Part shown: positions 10,447 through 22,593 of the stretch, one piece after another
Numbering within the stretch: position 1 is the first letter of the stretch
Layout of the letters: each line of letters starts with the position of its first letter
From: Conidiobolus incongruus B7586
Taxonomy: Eukaryota; Entomophthoromycota; Entomophthoromycetes; Entomophthorales; Conidiobolaceae
Reading direction: 5' to 3'
Assembly (NCBI GenBank): GCA_000697335.1
Contig: JNEM01010368.1
Location: forward strand, 1-27,103
Length of the DNA: 27,103 nucleotides
Made by a program: the position numbers and the translations under genes
The notes under the pieces: generated by a model
What the model was told of the DNA's origin: nothing
Database searches by the model: none
Seen by the model: the letters and a program-made list of their open reading frames with translations, nothing else

Positions 10447-10692
10447 TGGTTTTAGCATACCCCTATCGAGCAAATTGTTTACTGGGTTATTTGACTAGAT
10501 AACTTGATTGGAGATTGGGAGCATAGTGATTACCTGAAAAGTTACAAAATGAATGCGAAACAAATCTTCGAAACATTCAAGCTAACTCATGAAACGAATC
10601 ATTTAAATGGAGAACGGAGGGAGATCACCTTGCTAGCAATACTGAAAATGGGGATGTGGTTTCAAAATAACACGACTTATCAAATCAAATGA

Positions 10693-13600
10693 GTAAAAGA
10701 TCAAACTTATATAAAATGACTTGAATGTAAAACGCCTCTATCAAATTAAGTTGAAAATTTTATCAATTTTTACCAGTTTAACAATTTATGAATTTTCTTT
10801 TTAAGATTTGGTTGGTTTAGGAATCGATTTTCCAAGAGTTTGGGATATTTGATAATTATTTGATCTGAGTTTCGATATTTGATAACCAATTGTTAATATA
10901 TCAGCTAGTAGTATAATCATTTCAACTTATATTAAATCAATATCAATGAATATGAAATTAATTAACTCTGGTTTGATATTAATAAACATATCAACAATCT
11001 AAAGAAAAAATCCAGCATTTAGCTATTTAATTATACATCAATTAACATCCCCAAGTATCCATCCCATATATTCAATCTTCAATTTTTTTAAAATTTAGAA
11101 TCAATAGAAAAATAGTGGAATTTGATAAATATTTGATCTCTAATAAAACTATCATTTTCTCATGTCACAAAATTAGAATACATGTCAAGATCCATTTTCA
11201 TCTTATTATAGCTGCTCAAATTCAAATTCTGTTTGTTGTTATTATCAGGATTATACAACTTTTTGATGTTTACACTAGAAGTCGAATAAGTTCTGTTTAA
11301 AGCTTTGTATTATGGGTCGGATAGCATACTGGCTCTGAATTATTTTGAAACTTTGAATTAAGAATTTTTAATTGATTTAATTATTTTGAACTTAAAACTC
11401 TTTTTCAACATCACTATAACTGATATTATTATTATACTAAATCCGAAATTAAATATATTCAGAATATTAATATATATCCAATCATCAATAACATAAACCA
11501 ATACAAATCTATAATTAATCCTCCTACACAAAATTTTTTGATCAAATCTTTAATTAAAAGTTTGAAAAAAAAATTCTTAAAATAAACCTTCTATTATTAG
11601 AATTGATGATATCATCTTACTGAGATATTGATTTTTTTAATTTGAAAAATCACTGCGGAAAATAAGGTGCTTACGATTAAATAATACCATTTTAGATAAA
11701 ATATATTTTTGAAAAAAATTTTTTTATTAAAATTTAAAATATTAATTTATTTTATATTAATAAGGTGTAATTTAGTACAATTTTAAAATTAGTTATGATA
11801 TTTTCAAATTAAATTAAAATATGAATAATTTTAATTATAAAATAATTATTTATTTTTCAATTTATTTAATTACTATTAATTACAATTTATTCATTATAAT
11901 ATTCAATAATATTGAATTACTTAATACATTATAATATACACATTTTATACTTTGATTGAGAGTTTTAATTTGAAATTTAATATATTGAAGATAATATTAT
12001 TAATATTATAATTAAGTTTTAAGAAATTTTTAAACATAATTATATCATACTGAAATTTTGATTGATTTTAAGTCCAATTTTAAGCATAATATAACACAGA
12101 AAATACATAAATTCAATATATTGTAATAAAAATTTAATATATTTTATAAATATAGATCAAAATTTAACTATTGACAATTTGATCAAAGATCACTAATAAA
12201 TATTTCTTATCTAGTTAATCATGCAATTTTCCAAATATATTAAAATTAAAAAAATAAGTTCGGGTAATGCTTTCTTAATAGTTATTATAAATAACTGGAT
12301 TAGATATTTTGAATACGAATCATAAACTATATAAATTATCTTTCAATTTGGACTCTTTAATATTATAACTACAAAGTCAAGTATCGAAAACATTTTATAA
12401 TGTATGTCCAAACAATTTTATTTTCCTATCAGAGTATTATCCACTAAATATGATATTAGTTATTATAAAATATACTATTGACTAACCAAATTACTTGAAT
12501 TATCTAAAACAAAAAATATGGGATACCTTATACTTTATCGTAAAAGCCAAAAGCATTAAAAATGGATAATGCTATGGCGAATCTTTCAAATTATAAATCT
12601 AGGCTTAGTATACTCAGTAATACAATGGCTATAACTGATATTGGTTATCTTTATAACCTTGTTGCAATTTTTTATTTTGGTTGAAAAAAATATAGCAATT
12701 CATAAAATCTCAAAGTCTGAGTCATATAAAAAGAAATGGTTTCTGGTAATAGTAATGAACTATGATGAATTATGCCTCCTTTATTTATTACACTTTAGAC
12801 TCATATAAAAATAATAGATTTACATTTAGTTTCTTGGGAAACATTTTGGACAATAGACCAAGACTTAAAGATCAAAAAACCCATTATTTTGAAAAATAAC
12901 TCCATACCTAACAAGGCAGAAATAGTAAAATAACGCCATATTCAATAATTGTTGATTAATATTGCCCCATACCCTACACTCACTTGTCATAGTTCGCTGT
13001 GATTTTAATTGTTTTAAAATTATTAATAACATGCTTAGAAGTCAAAAATATCTAGTTTAAGTTAAAATTGAAATGATAGAATTTGATTTTACACTAGAAT
13101 AAAAAAATTTTGGAGGGTTAGATAACTTCCAAAGATATCAGAAGGAATTTTTCAAAGCGATGAAGATTATTAATTTTGTATATTACTTTGTTATTACTAT
13201 ATTTTTACTATTCATTTTTAATAAATAATTGAAATTTGGTATAATTTGAAGATTATTTGATTAATTGTTGAATAAAAAATCTTAATATGTTGTTTACAAT
13301 AGCCTTTTTTGCAAGTTTTCAAAAAAAATTTATTGTAATTATATTTTCAAATATGTTAACTAAAATGGTAAATTGACCAATATTTTGTGAGAAAACAAGA
13401 TCAGTATCACTTAGTGGTCAATATATGGTCCTCTGATATACAAATTCGTGTATCACAGAAATTTATTAATTCAATGAGTTCAAACTAATAATATTGCTTT
13501 TTATCGATTATAGTTCGTTATAATTTGTGGAATCATTGATATTGAAAGTAAAATTGATATAACAAAATATAAAAATTCTATCAGATTTACATTTACACTC

Positions 13601-14354
13601 AAAACATAAATTTAAAAGGATCAGATGGTATAAAGCCATAACAGCTTCCTATCAAATATAAATGTTTTTAATTCATAGGGTTATTGATAAAAACATGAAT
13701 TATGATATATTAGAATGCCGGAGTCATTTTTAATTTTATTAAACTTTCGATAATTTATCACTAATATCTGCTTAATGAAATTTATTAAAAAATTAATGAT
13801 ATTAGATATATTCAAGGATCATATATTGTATATAGATTGTTAAAATGTGAAAACTAACTTGTCAAAATTATATGATAATAATTATTTTTATAATGAATCA
13901 AAATATATATTATTAGAACCTAATACCAGAAACATATTTTCAAAAATTTGATAATTAAAATCAAAATAAAATTTTCAATGAAAATTAATCTATACTAGCA
14001 AATTGTAAAATGAATATTGGGTTTCAATATTTTACAAATTGAAAATAAATATTATATATGTTAGATAATAGTATAAAAATTACTTCCAAATTTTCAATGG
14101 AAACTATTCAGTATATAGAATAAATCACAAACTACATTACATATTAAATTCTTTTTGAGATGAATTTGCTATTATATATTGTTTTTCTTTAATAAAATAC
14201 TACAATTAATAATTAATATTTATTGAATCAAAAAATTAGAATCATAAAATGAAACAGTATTGATATCTCTTACAAATAAGATATATTCATTACATATCCG
14301 ATTTAAATTGTAGTATAATTTTGGATTGTTTTGATTTATTAAATCAACATTAAT
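10693..14354. other. Long AT-rich gene-free stretch
   Basis: About 3.6 kb in which I see no convincing exon on either strand; the few open frames are short and of AT-driven composition. The subregions 12520-12760 and 12840-13010 are slightly less AT-rich but have no readable frame. A small hairpin, TGATATAC/GTGTATCA, lies near 13434-13455. Confidence 0.55.
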
Positions 14355-17300
14355 TTAATATTTGATATTCTTCGATTTTTTACCATATCTCTTTCTAAAC
14401 CACCTTCTACCAGCTCCCAAAACTATTTGACTCTCCCAAAGGATCGCAGAGGTCATATTGCTCACACAAAGGGCCCACAAGCCCCATCTAAAATATCTGG
14501 GCATAATATTATGACCTTGGGGATGATTCCAACTGGGATAATCAATGGTAGGTAAAGCATAACCCAACTTCTCAATCAAAGGCTTGTCACCACAATTAAT
14601 ACGCATGAGACATCCAAGATTGTTGGGATCGAGTAGTAAGAGACAACTTATGAAAATAAAGATTGTGACCCAAAATAAATTGTGAAGTTTGTTCTTGTAC
14701 CAAGTTTCTCGATGCAAAGATCCCAAGTTGTAAGTGAACGAAATTGCCATGAATTGAAACATAGCTAAGAAGGCCAATACTTCGGATTCGTAATTGTCTC
14801 CTAATTGTTTCCATCGGAACATATCTACAACGGCAGAGTCGAATTCGTTACATGCGTGGAATGGCTGTCGGTTTAAGTAACCCAGAGCGCTCAATAAGAA
14901 GATTATATTCAAAATAATAACACCAATTGTTGATGCTAAAGTCTCACATCCAAGAAGACGAGCTGTTGGTCTATATTTGGAAAGCTGCGGAGCAGGGTTG
15001 CTGTGTGTAATTGTATAGGTCAAAAGAATTGTCATGACAGCATCGAAGAAAATCCAGGTACCTTGGGAGTATGTGGTATTATAATAAAGGGTTACAAATC
15101 TCAGAATTGCAGTGATTTCACCTCTCATAATCAGATATTTATAATTGGAAAATGAAGTCGCAAGTGCACATCGTCCTTGTTTAATTAACTCAACACATGA
15201 ATTAATGGACCTATTACTGCTACTAAATGGAGATACGATAGAAGCTTCTGCATCACTAAGAGCAAGACCAACATGAGCTACACGCAGAGCACCACAATCG
15301 TTACCACCATCGCCACACATTGCTGTAATACCGCGCTCCATATGCATTTCAACACAACGAACTTTATCCGCAGGAGTCATCCTTGCAAAGACACGGATAT
15401 GTAATAAAAGGTCGTAGAACATTTGTTTCTGCAGCAAAATATTGAATGCTTTGCCAGTGACTGCGAGTTCAATTGGCCTATTTTCTGCTGGAGCATTTAT
15501 AACTTGGGCTGAAACTTCTTCAGTTGCGTATATGCGAGTTCGCTCAGGATCATCGAGATCTTTCCACTCAATATCGTTACCAAATTTATTGACATCTCCC
15601 AAAAGACTTTGGCCTGATAGTTCATCATATTACTTTCCTTCGCGATATAAACACCAGTCAGTGCAGTGTCTCCAGTAATCATTACAGTACGAATGCTTCC
15701 TGATTTAAGCTCTAAAATTGCATTTTTGGTATCAGGCTTCAACTGATTGCTAAAAACAATTAAACCTATTAAATCAATGTTGGATTCCAGCTGGTCTCTT
15801 GTCATTTCCTTGACTTTATCAATAGGAACTACACCGAGATCTTTATGGCCAAGACCTAATACGTAACAACCTCTAGTCGCCAAACTTTCGGTTTGTTCAT
15901 CGTAATCAACTGGGAATGTAGTTGATTTACACAGCTCTTTCAATTTTTCGAAAGATCCTTTAACGTAAATATGTACATGACCGGTATTAGGATCGAGCAC
16001 AGCAACAGACATAGAAGCTCTAGCATGCACAAACTGGAATCTCTGAATGACGTGAATAGTTTTTCCAGATTTCGATTTAATCGTATCAAGATAATTGGTC
16101 TGTTGGGGATTATCAAGGTTCCAATCGATAAATTTAAACATTTCAATATCTACGGGATTTCCTACAAGCATTCCATTGACACTTGTAACCGAATGACAAC
16201 TAGCAAGTCCAACTTCAAACTCAAGTGGGAATTTTGTCGCATCAGCAGCTATTTCCCCTAATTTAACTCCTCCTCCAGTAAGTACAGTTGGTTGACCTCC
16301 GAGAAAATCAAGGCCATCTTTCGTCAAAGTTCCAGTCTTGTCGAAGCAGAATAATTCTACTTTACCAGCAATAATGATTCTAGGACAATCCACACAGAAA
16401 ATTCTACGATCCCGAAGTCTTTTCGCTGCCACACTTTGACCAATCACAAGAGCAGCGGGCAAAAGAGGGTTGATGACACCAGCAATAGCAAATACACTAT
16501 AGAACCAAGCAACTGCAAGTTCTTGACTCATGAACCAGACACCAAATCCGAAGATAAAGAAACCCCAAAGGACTAAAACCACGATAACGACTTTAAGTTC
16601 TTCATCAAAAATAAAAGAAATAGGTTGAGAGTATAAAATCTTTCGAATCAATTTGCCCTTATCTGTAGAAGTACAAGTCTCGAGCACTAATGCCTTAACA
16701 TACAATTCACCAGGATCTGGAACGACTTGGACAGCTCTTGTACCATCAAATAATACATAAATTTTAGAATGAGAAGAAGCATCAAAATTAATATGATCAG
16801 ATGGTAATGGGAATTTTCTAATTGGTAAAGGCTCTCCAGTCAGAGAACTTTCATCAACTACAGCTGTTCCAGAGAGTAGGACACAGTCACATCGTAGAAC
16901 TTCTTTATCCAAAATGGCTATAATATCACCAGGAACGAGTTGATCGCTCGAATATTCCATCCAACGGCCATCTCTGAGCACTTTAACATGAGAAGTCTGT
17001 TCAGCCATGGATTTAACACGAAGTTCCGAGCTTCTCTTAGTGATCACTTTGACAAATGCTGAAAATATAATGACAGCAGTAATTACGAAAGCCATAATAT
17101 AGTAATCAATGTAGAAAAGGATAGTGAAGAGCATAAATTGATAAGCATAGAAGAATCCCATTAATTCTCTTGCCATGGCCATTGGTAGGTTATCGACTTT
17201 GACGGAGATGAAGTTTGGACCTTTCAATTCAAGTCGACGTTTGGCTTCTTCCTCTGTGATTCCGTTAGCCAAAGGAGCAAAGTCTTCATAACTGCTGCCA

Positions 17301-18595
17301 AGTTGGAATTTGTGGGATGCAAAGAATCCCAGTTTCTCTTGATAGATCAGGCGTGTACACTGATAGGTGAAATAGTATCTTCCAGTATGTGTTCTATATA
17401 GTCTTTCAGTTGTAATAAATTTGTCCCAGCCAATTGTACGTTTGATAACATGTTCAATTGATTGTACAAATTTCACCAATCTTGTAGTTTGATTCTCGCT
17501 GAGGATTGTTGGTTGTCGAGGTTTTTTGATTTCTATATAATCTCCATTAAGAGGATTGACCTTTATGCGAAAATAATTACGTACATGAGCTTTCACAATA
17601 TTAAGACTAACAATCCACACTGCGGTACATATCCAAACAGCCATCATTGTTTTTGAAGACAGCGCCCATGAATTTTTGTAAACACCGAATGGTGTCCCAG
17701 TAATATCACCATAGTAATCTAATACATTAATGAAAATAAATACCCAGAACATCACCGTTGTTAGGCACAGAGTATAAAAAGCAAAAGTGCCAAAATAATG
17801 ACTCTTATAACCACTGATTGGGAACAAGTCATTCTTTTCCATCATTTTCAAATATTTTGACCCAAGTGATTTTTCAGTATTCATTCCATATCCATTTGTA
17901 CTTCCATTATCAAAAGATTCTGACACTTGTGGAGAACGCTCACATGCAAGCATGTCTCGGGATCCAAGCTCCATCATGATCTTGTATACCTGCCATATAA
18001 TCAGGATACCAGCTTGAGCACCAACATATCCAAACACTGCTTTCCAAATGGTTTCAGTGTATGTCCATGTTGGATCTGCAGAGCGTGGACATTGTGCCCA
18101 ATAAGGTTTATCGCTCTTTTCTCCATTATAAATATCCCACTCACCCTGGAGTTCCAGCTGTTTCGCACATTCAGAACTAAGCAGTTGAGCCTCGTCAGAT
18201 TTTTTATAATTCTGAACATGAACAGTTGTAACTATAGTAATATTACAGGGAATCGAGCCCAAATCGTTGGGTTGACCGCAGTTACATGGATTTACAAGAG
18301 TATCTGGGCATTTTTCCGGATAACACTTACCATCTGGGCAGTATGCCATTCCCTCAGCACAAATAGGTTTTAGCTTGGGAGGGCAATGATCCACATTGTT
18401 CACACATAATTTGGGGCAAACCATATTTCGACGGGTTGGTAAAGGACAAGCATTACCATCCAAATCGAATTGATTTACTACGAATAAAATAAGAATAAGA
18501 ACAAGCTAACTACTTTAAAGTTTACCTGTATGAAAAACTGTTTTACACTGGTAAGTTGATAGTAAACAATAAAATACCCAAGAGCATAAATACAT
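14355..18595 (-). CDS. P5-type cation/polyamine-transporter ATPase with secreted-type cysteine-rich N-terminus; one frame break
   Basis: Large P-type ATPase of an internal-membrane (ER/vacuole/lysosome-like) P5 family. Exon 1 is 18526-18595, then a 48-nt phase-1 intron (18478-18525), then exon 2 to 14355, about 1397 residues. Residues 1-20 resemble a signal peptide. Residues 34-90 are cysteine-rich and include C-x2-G-x3-C-P-x3-C-x-P-x2-C-P at 63-81. The ATPase core follows: LTGEP (TGE about 570-572), the M4 motif NPLLPAAL (about 693), the phosphorylation motif DKTGTLT (Asp about 736), TGDTALTGVYIAKE, then CGDGGNDCGALRVAHVGLALS (about 1079), typical of P5 ATPases, and C-terminal membrane helices. 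The reading frame shifts at a T4 run (15601-15604): one base appears missing between YQAKVF and LGDVNKFG. This could be an assembly error, a real mutation or a -1 ribosomal slip. Substrate cannot be read from sequence; P5B relatives handle polyamines. Confidence 0.9.
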
Positions 18596-19348
18596 AAAAA
18601 ATCACCAAGTGCTAATTATACACCTAAAAATTGATTCAAATCAAATCAAATTATTGTGTGTAACATATTTAATTTATAGTTAGTGATCAATCTCTCATTA
18701 AATATTTACAATAATAAAGTATTCAATATGACAATATCCTAAATAAATTCCGAGTATTATACCCAAGAAATAAAGTTTCAAAAATTTTTTTAATTGACAT
18801 ATTTTCGGACTGTTTTCCATTTCAATACTTTGACAACCAAATTACATCGGTATCTCCATCTTTAGTTTATTCAATTACTACCGCTAGGATGAATATCATC
18901 TCTATAATAATGTGAGAATTTGAGAATTCAATTACTAATCAAAGAGTAATGATATTGAAGTCAAACCTAATTCACATATTTAGAAACATCGGAGACGATG
19001 ATTCGAAATTGTATTTGAGGATGATCTTCGAATTAAAATTAAAATAAGATAAACATTATATAAATTGATTTTGTTTAATGAAATAAACTTGAATAAATGA
19101 ATTTTTTATATTTAATAAATTTCAATACATAGTGAATTTATATTAATTTTAAAAATTCATAATTATCAACAAATTGAAATAATATCAAGTAAATAATTAA
19201 TAAAATTTAATAATCAAGTTAGATACTTATATTCGAATAGTGTAATGTAATTGTAGGAAATTTGATAAATTAAAATATTTAATTATGAATTCAAAAATAA
19301 ATTAAATATGATAAAAATATTAATAAAAACCTATAAGGAGGGGGAAAA
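18596..19348. other. AT-rich intergenic DNA
   Basis: No gene seen. It contains the 5' flank of the ATPase gene. The interval 18820-19030 is a little less AT-rich without an open frame or recognisable RNA motif. Confidence 0.55.
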
Positions 19349-19419
19349 TGCAATGGCGGGGAATCGAACCCCGGTCTACCGCGTGGCAGGCGGTAATTAT
19401 ACCACTAAACCACCATTGC
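19349..19419 (-). tRNA. tRNA-Gly (anticodon GCC), second identical copy
   Basis: Reverse complement gives the same 71-nt cloverleaf as the plus-strand gene at 7031-7101, with no base differences: acceptor GCAATGG/CCATTGC, anticodon loop CTGCCAC, T arm GGTTCGATTCC. A TTTT directly follows the discriminator base on the minus strand (19345-19348) and can act as terminator. Confidence 0.98.
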
Positions 19420-20162
19420 CTATTAAGGTTATTAAGAAAATTAATTTGAATTTTTCAAAACATTTTTTTTTCTTTGATAATCAATATTTATTCAATTTTC
19501 ATTCATTATATAAACCATTTAATGGTTTCCATTTATAATATTAAGTTTTTTAATTCTAATATCTAAACTATCTAATTTCTCTAAACTATAGTTTTTCTAT
19601 TGAATCGATCCAACATTTGAAAATATTTTTAAAATTCGGTTCTTATAAAATTCCTACAGTTATATCATAAATATTACATTAATAAATTAAGCATTAAATA
19701 ATTTTGAGATTAGTGACTTGATAAATTCTTTGAAATATATATAGTAAAGAAATGCATAATAAATGATTTAAGCTGATATATGGAATAAATCAGTTGTTAT
19801 CATATCGAATTAAATAAATCATAATTGAACAAAAGGTATTATTATCAAATTGATTAAATATTAGTGACAATGATTTTAAAAGTGAGATAAATTTTGTTTA
19901 CGTATCATAAAAAGAGTTTGATAGTTAAATAAAAAATATTGTTAAATGCAAATAATGATATCAACTAAAAAAAATATTTTATCCATTAAATTTTGAGAAT
20001 TATCATATGAAATAATATCGAATCTAAAACGTTCAAATTTAAAATGATCATTTCATTATTGAGCTAAATGAAAAGACTTGTATAATATTTTGAAAGAAAT
20101 AAAATATAAATAATAACAAATTTTTGAAAAGATTTTAATTGATTATTGGTAAATTAAGTTTT
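19420..20162. other. AT-rich intergenic DNA
   Basis: No gene seen. It separates the tRNA from the 3' end of the cytochrome oxidase subunit gene. Confidence 0.6.
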
Positions 20163-20771
20163 CTACATACCAACGAAGCCTTTACCCTTGTAACCTTCGG
20201 AAGAGATACCAGTGATGGGGTTAGCCTTTTGTCCCTTCATATATTCGTTGGTAGCTTCTTGCCATTCGGTGGTCATAGTGTGAGGGGCAGGTTGAGCTAA
20301 AATTAAAGTCAAAAAATGAATCACATTAAAAAATTAAGAAAAATTACCTAAGGAGCGGACCCATAAGAAGAGGGCAGTAGAGACACCCAAGAGACCGAGG
20401 ACGCCGAGAGGGACCTTGAGACCAAAGCTGGGAAGGGGTTCACGGGGACCGTGGGGACCGAAAGCAACCCAGTAAGCTAATTAAAAAGCATTAGATTAAT
20501 TTAATTATCAATCAATCATTGGGAGATTGTTACCAGCACGCTTTTCTTCAGGGGTCAATTTTTTCCAGTCTTGTTTTTGGATTTCTTGGAGTTGAGCAGA
20601 GATAGATTTGCGTTCTTCTTCACTCAATTTGGTCCATTGGAGTTCAATGCTGTTGAGGAGGGAAGGGGTCAAGGTGGAGGAAGCGGGAGTAGCGGTGGAA
20701 GCGAAACGCTTGACGATTTGGGATTGTTGCTTAACAGCATTCTTGGCCAAGTTCAAACAAGGACGATACAT
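20163..20771 (-). CDS. COX5: Cytochrome c oxidase subunit IV (fungal Cox5 type)
   Basis: Nuclear-encoded structural subunit of respiratory complex IV in the mitochondrial inner membrane. Three exons: 20534-20771, 20348-20476 and 20163-20296, with 57- and 51-nt introns (20477-20533 phase 1; 20297-20347 phase 1); 166 residues. The N-terminus (MYRPCLNLAKNAVKQQ..RFAS) is a basic, Ser-containing mitochondrial targeting sequence. The matrix part carries WTKLSEEERKSI and DWKKLTPEEKRAAYWVAFGP, the transmembrane helix lies in exon 2 (VPLGVLGLLGVSTALFLWV), and the intermembrane tail holds TTEWQEATNEYMK and NPITGISSEGYKGKG, hallmarks of fungal Cox5. Coding DNA is much richer in GC and C/G-ending codons than the neighbouring genes, consistent with high expression. 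Yeast has two isoforms (5a/5b); only one is seen here. Confidence 0.96.
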
Positions 20772-22021
20772 CTTTAATGAATCTATTAGTTGATAGATAT
20801 TGACTGATTTACTATAACTTTTAGATAGTTTAAATTTAGTTAGTTTTCATATTTCTAAAATTATGACACACATCAAAATTTCTCAATGAAAATTCTATGG
20901 GATTAACCTTATCAATTGTATTATTTAGGTGTTTTTTAGATTAGATGAGATCTATTAACGATATTTAAAATGAAATAATTAATAAAATTACCTAATATAT
21001 ATTAGTTTCGTATTATAGTATTTTACAATAAATTATTCAACAATATATTGATAAAATTTAATAAAATATCAAAAAAATATCTTATCACTAGATATGATTA
21101 GATCATAGTTATCATCATTCCAATTTCAATTCAATTTAAACAATTTGAACCAATAGAAGTAATTAATTTTTTACCTCAAAATTTGAGCTAATATTGCCAA
21201 ATTTGAATACTCTTAATAGATCAATTATTAATAGCTCTTCTAGTAAATAACGTTTAAAGTTACTATCTAAATATTGAGAAATAGCAATAATTTATATTTA
21301 AGCTAATAAAGTCCAAAAAGAAATTTATTAATTCTATTTATTAGCAACGATTGAAAATATACAACATTATATTTCATCCAATTTCGAGGTACCTATCAAG
21401 TTAATTCTAGAAATTGCGAAATTTTGGCTATATTATATACCAAAATTGTTAAATATTTCAAATATATATATATATATATTGAAAGTTCAGTCAACAATCA
21501 TTAAATAATTTTCAAAATTCAAACTATTTTTGGTGATTAGTCCTGTTTGCTTTATTTCAATAATTCATATATTTTATATTTCTGGAAATTTAGGTAATAG
21601 TAATTTCGAATATTTTAAATTACTGATAATTTTATTTTCTGAATTACGATTTATAATTCAGAAAAATAAATAAAGTCACCATATAAATATCATTAAATGA
21701 ATCTATGTACTGATTTAAAGTAATCAATATATCTAAATATTTGGATATATATATTGAATACTGCTCTATTTGTCAAACAATAATTTCGAAAATATAAAAT
21801 TATTTAATTTTGGAAGATATAATTAACCATATATTTTGTTAATATTAATTTCAAACCATGAAAAAGATATTTATTTAAAAAATGGATAAAGTTCAAAAAA
21901 TAATAATAAATGAATCGTAATGGGTATAAATGGTTTTTTACTATTGCTACAAAGTGATCAGAAAAATATATATGATTGATAATGATAACTAGTCTTCAGT
22001 GATTCGATATAAATAAACGTA
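20772..22021. other. AT-rich intergenic DNA with an (AT)n tract
   Basis: No gene seen. The tract at about 21462-21479 is a run of alternating A and T. The 5' flank of the cytochrome oxidase gene occupies the left end. Confidence 0.6.
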
Positions 22022-22593
22022 TTAATTCATTGCCAATTGCCTAAAAAATCTATATTAGAAATCAAATCAACTTCTAAAATAAAAAAATTGACTTACTTCT
22101 TTAACTGAGCAATTTCCTCCTCCTTCCTCTGTAAGTCATCTTTCTTACTCTGTTTCGAAGCTTGATGGTACAATACCACGAGATAACGTCCCTGAATATT
22201 GAAGCCATTCAAATGCTCGCAAGCAGTCTTAGCATCGAAAATATCTTCGTAAACAATATATGCACTTCCTCTAGTATCTGGAGCGTTACCTCTAAAATTT
22301 TGTTAGTAATAAGCTTCATAATTGGGTAATGAACACTTACAATCTAACTTGTCTCAAAGCGCCGTACTTTCCAAATAAATCGTACATTTCTTCAGGGGTA
22401 ATTTTAAAAGGCAAACCTCTAAAATTATTAAATTAATATTTAAATATCAAAAGAAATTAAATAAAATTTACTTGACATATAAAATTCTATTAACTTCAGG
22501 AGGTAATTTTGACTAATCAAAATCAATTAATACATTTTGTTTAAAGTATATTTAGACTTTAAATACCTTTTTGAAATTCATCGACATTGCCAT
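22022..22593 (-). CDS. Splicing factor SF3b14/p14, RRM protein contacting the branch-point adenosine
   Basis: Small subunit of the U2 snRNP SF3b complex; in other eukaryotes it binds SF3b155 and lies beside the branch adenosine. Exons: 22567-22593, 22472-22512, 22341-22418, 22097-22291 and probably 22022-22040. The introns are 53-56 nt, apart from 49 nt at 22292-22340. The product is 119 residues. It shows [19 protein letters not shown] (RNP2), [35 protein letters not shown] (RNP1) and [15 protein letters not shown], a clear match to the family (about 115-125 residues), then a charged helix. The last intron is uncertain: if unspliced, the frame ends at a TAA (22093-22095) that lies inside a perfect GTAAGT donor, giving 114 residues. 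Spliced, the tail becomes ..QLKKQLAMN. Splice-site quality and intron size favour the spliced form. Confidence 0.92.

Noticed and set aside
10409-10540. C/D snoRNA with C box GTGATGA (about 10418) and D box CTGA (about 10535)
   Set aside because: No terminal stem and too long a spacing; box motifs of this length occur by chance.
11115-11300. 61-codon open frame on the plus strand
   Set aside because: Isoleucine/asparagine-rich AT-driven composition, no splice context or recognisable motif.
13402-13457. Degenerate tRNA-like or SINE head (CTTAGTGGTCA followed by ATTCGTGTATC)
   Set aside because: No acceptor stem or anticodon arm can be formed and spacing is wrong; most likely chance.
14355-15602. 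Treating the C-terminal part of the ATPase as a separate gene
   Set aside because: It starts in the middle of the P domain, has no ATG or promoter of its own, and continues the upstream frame after a one-base shift.
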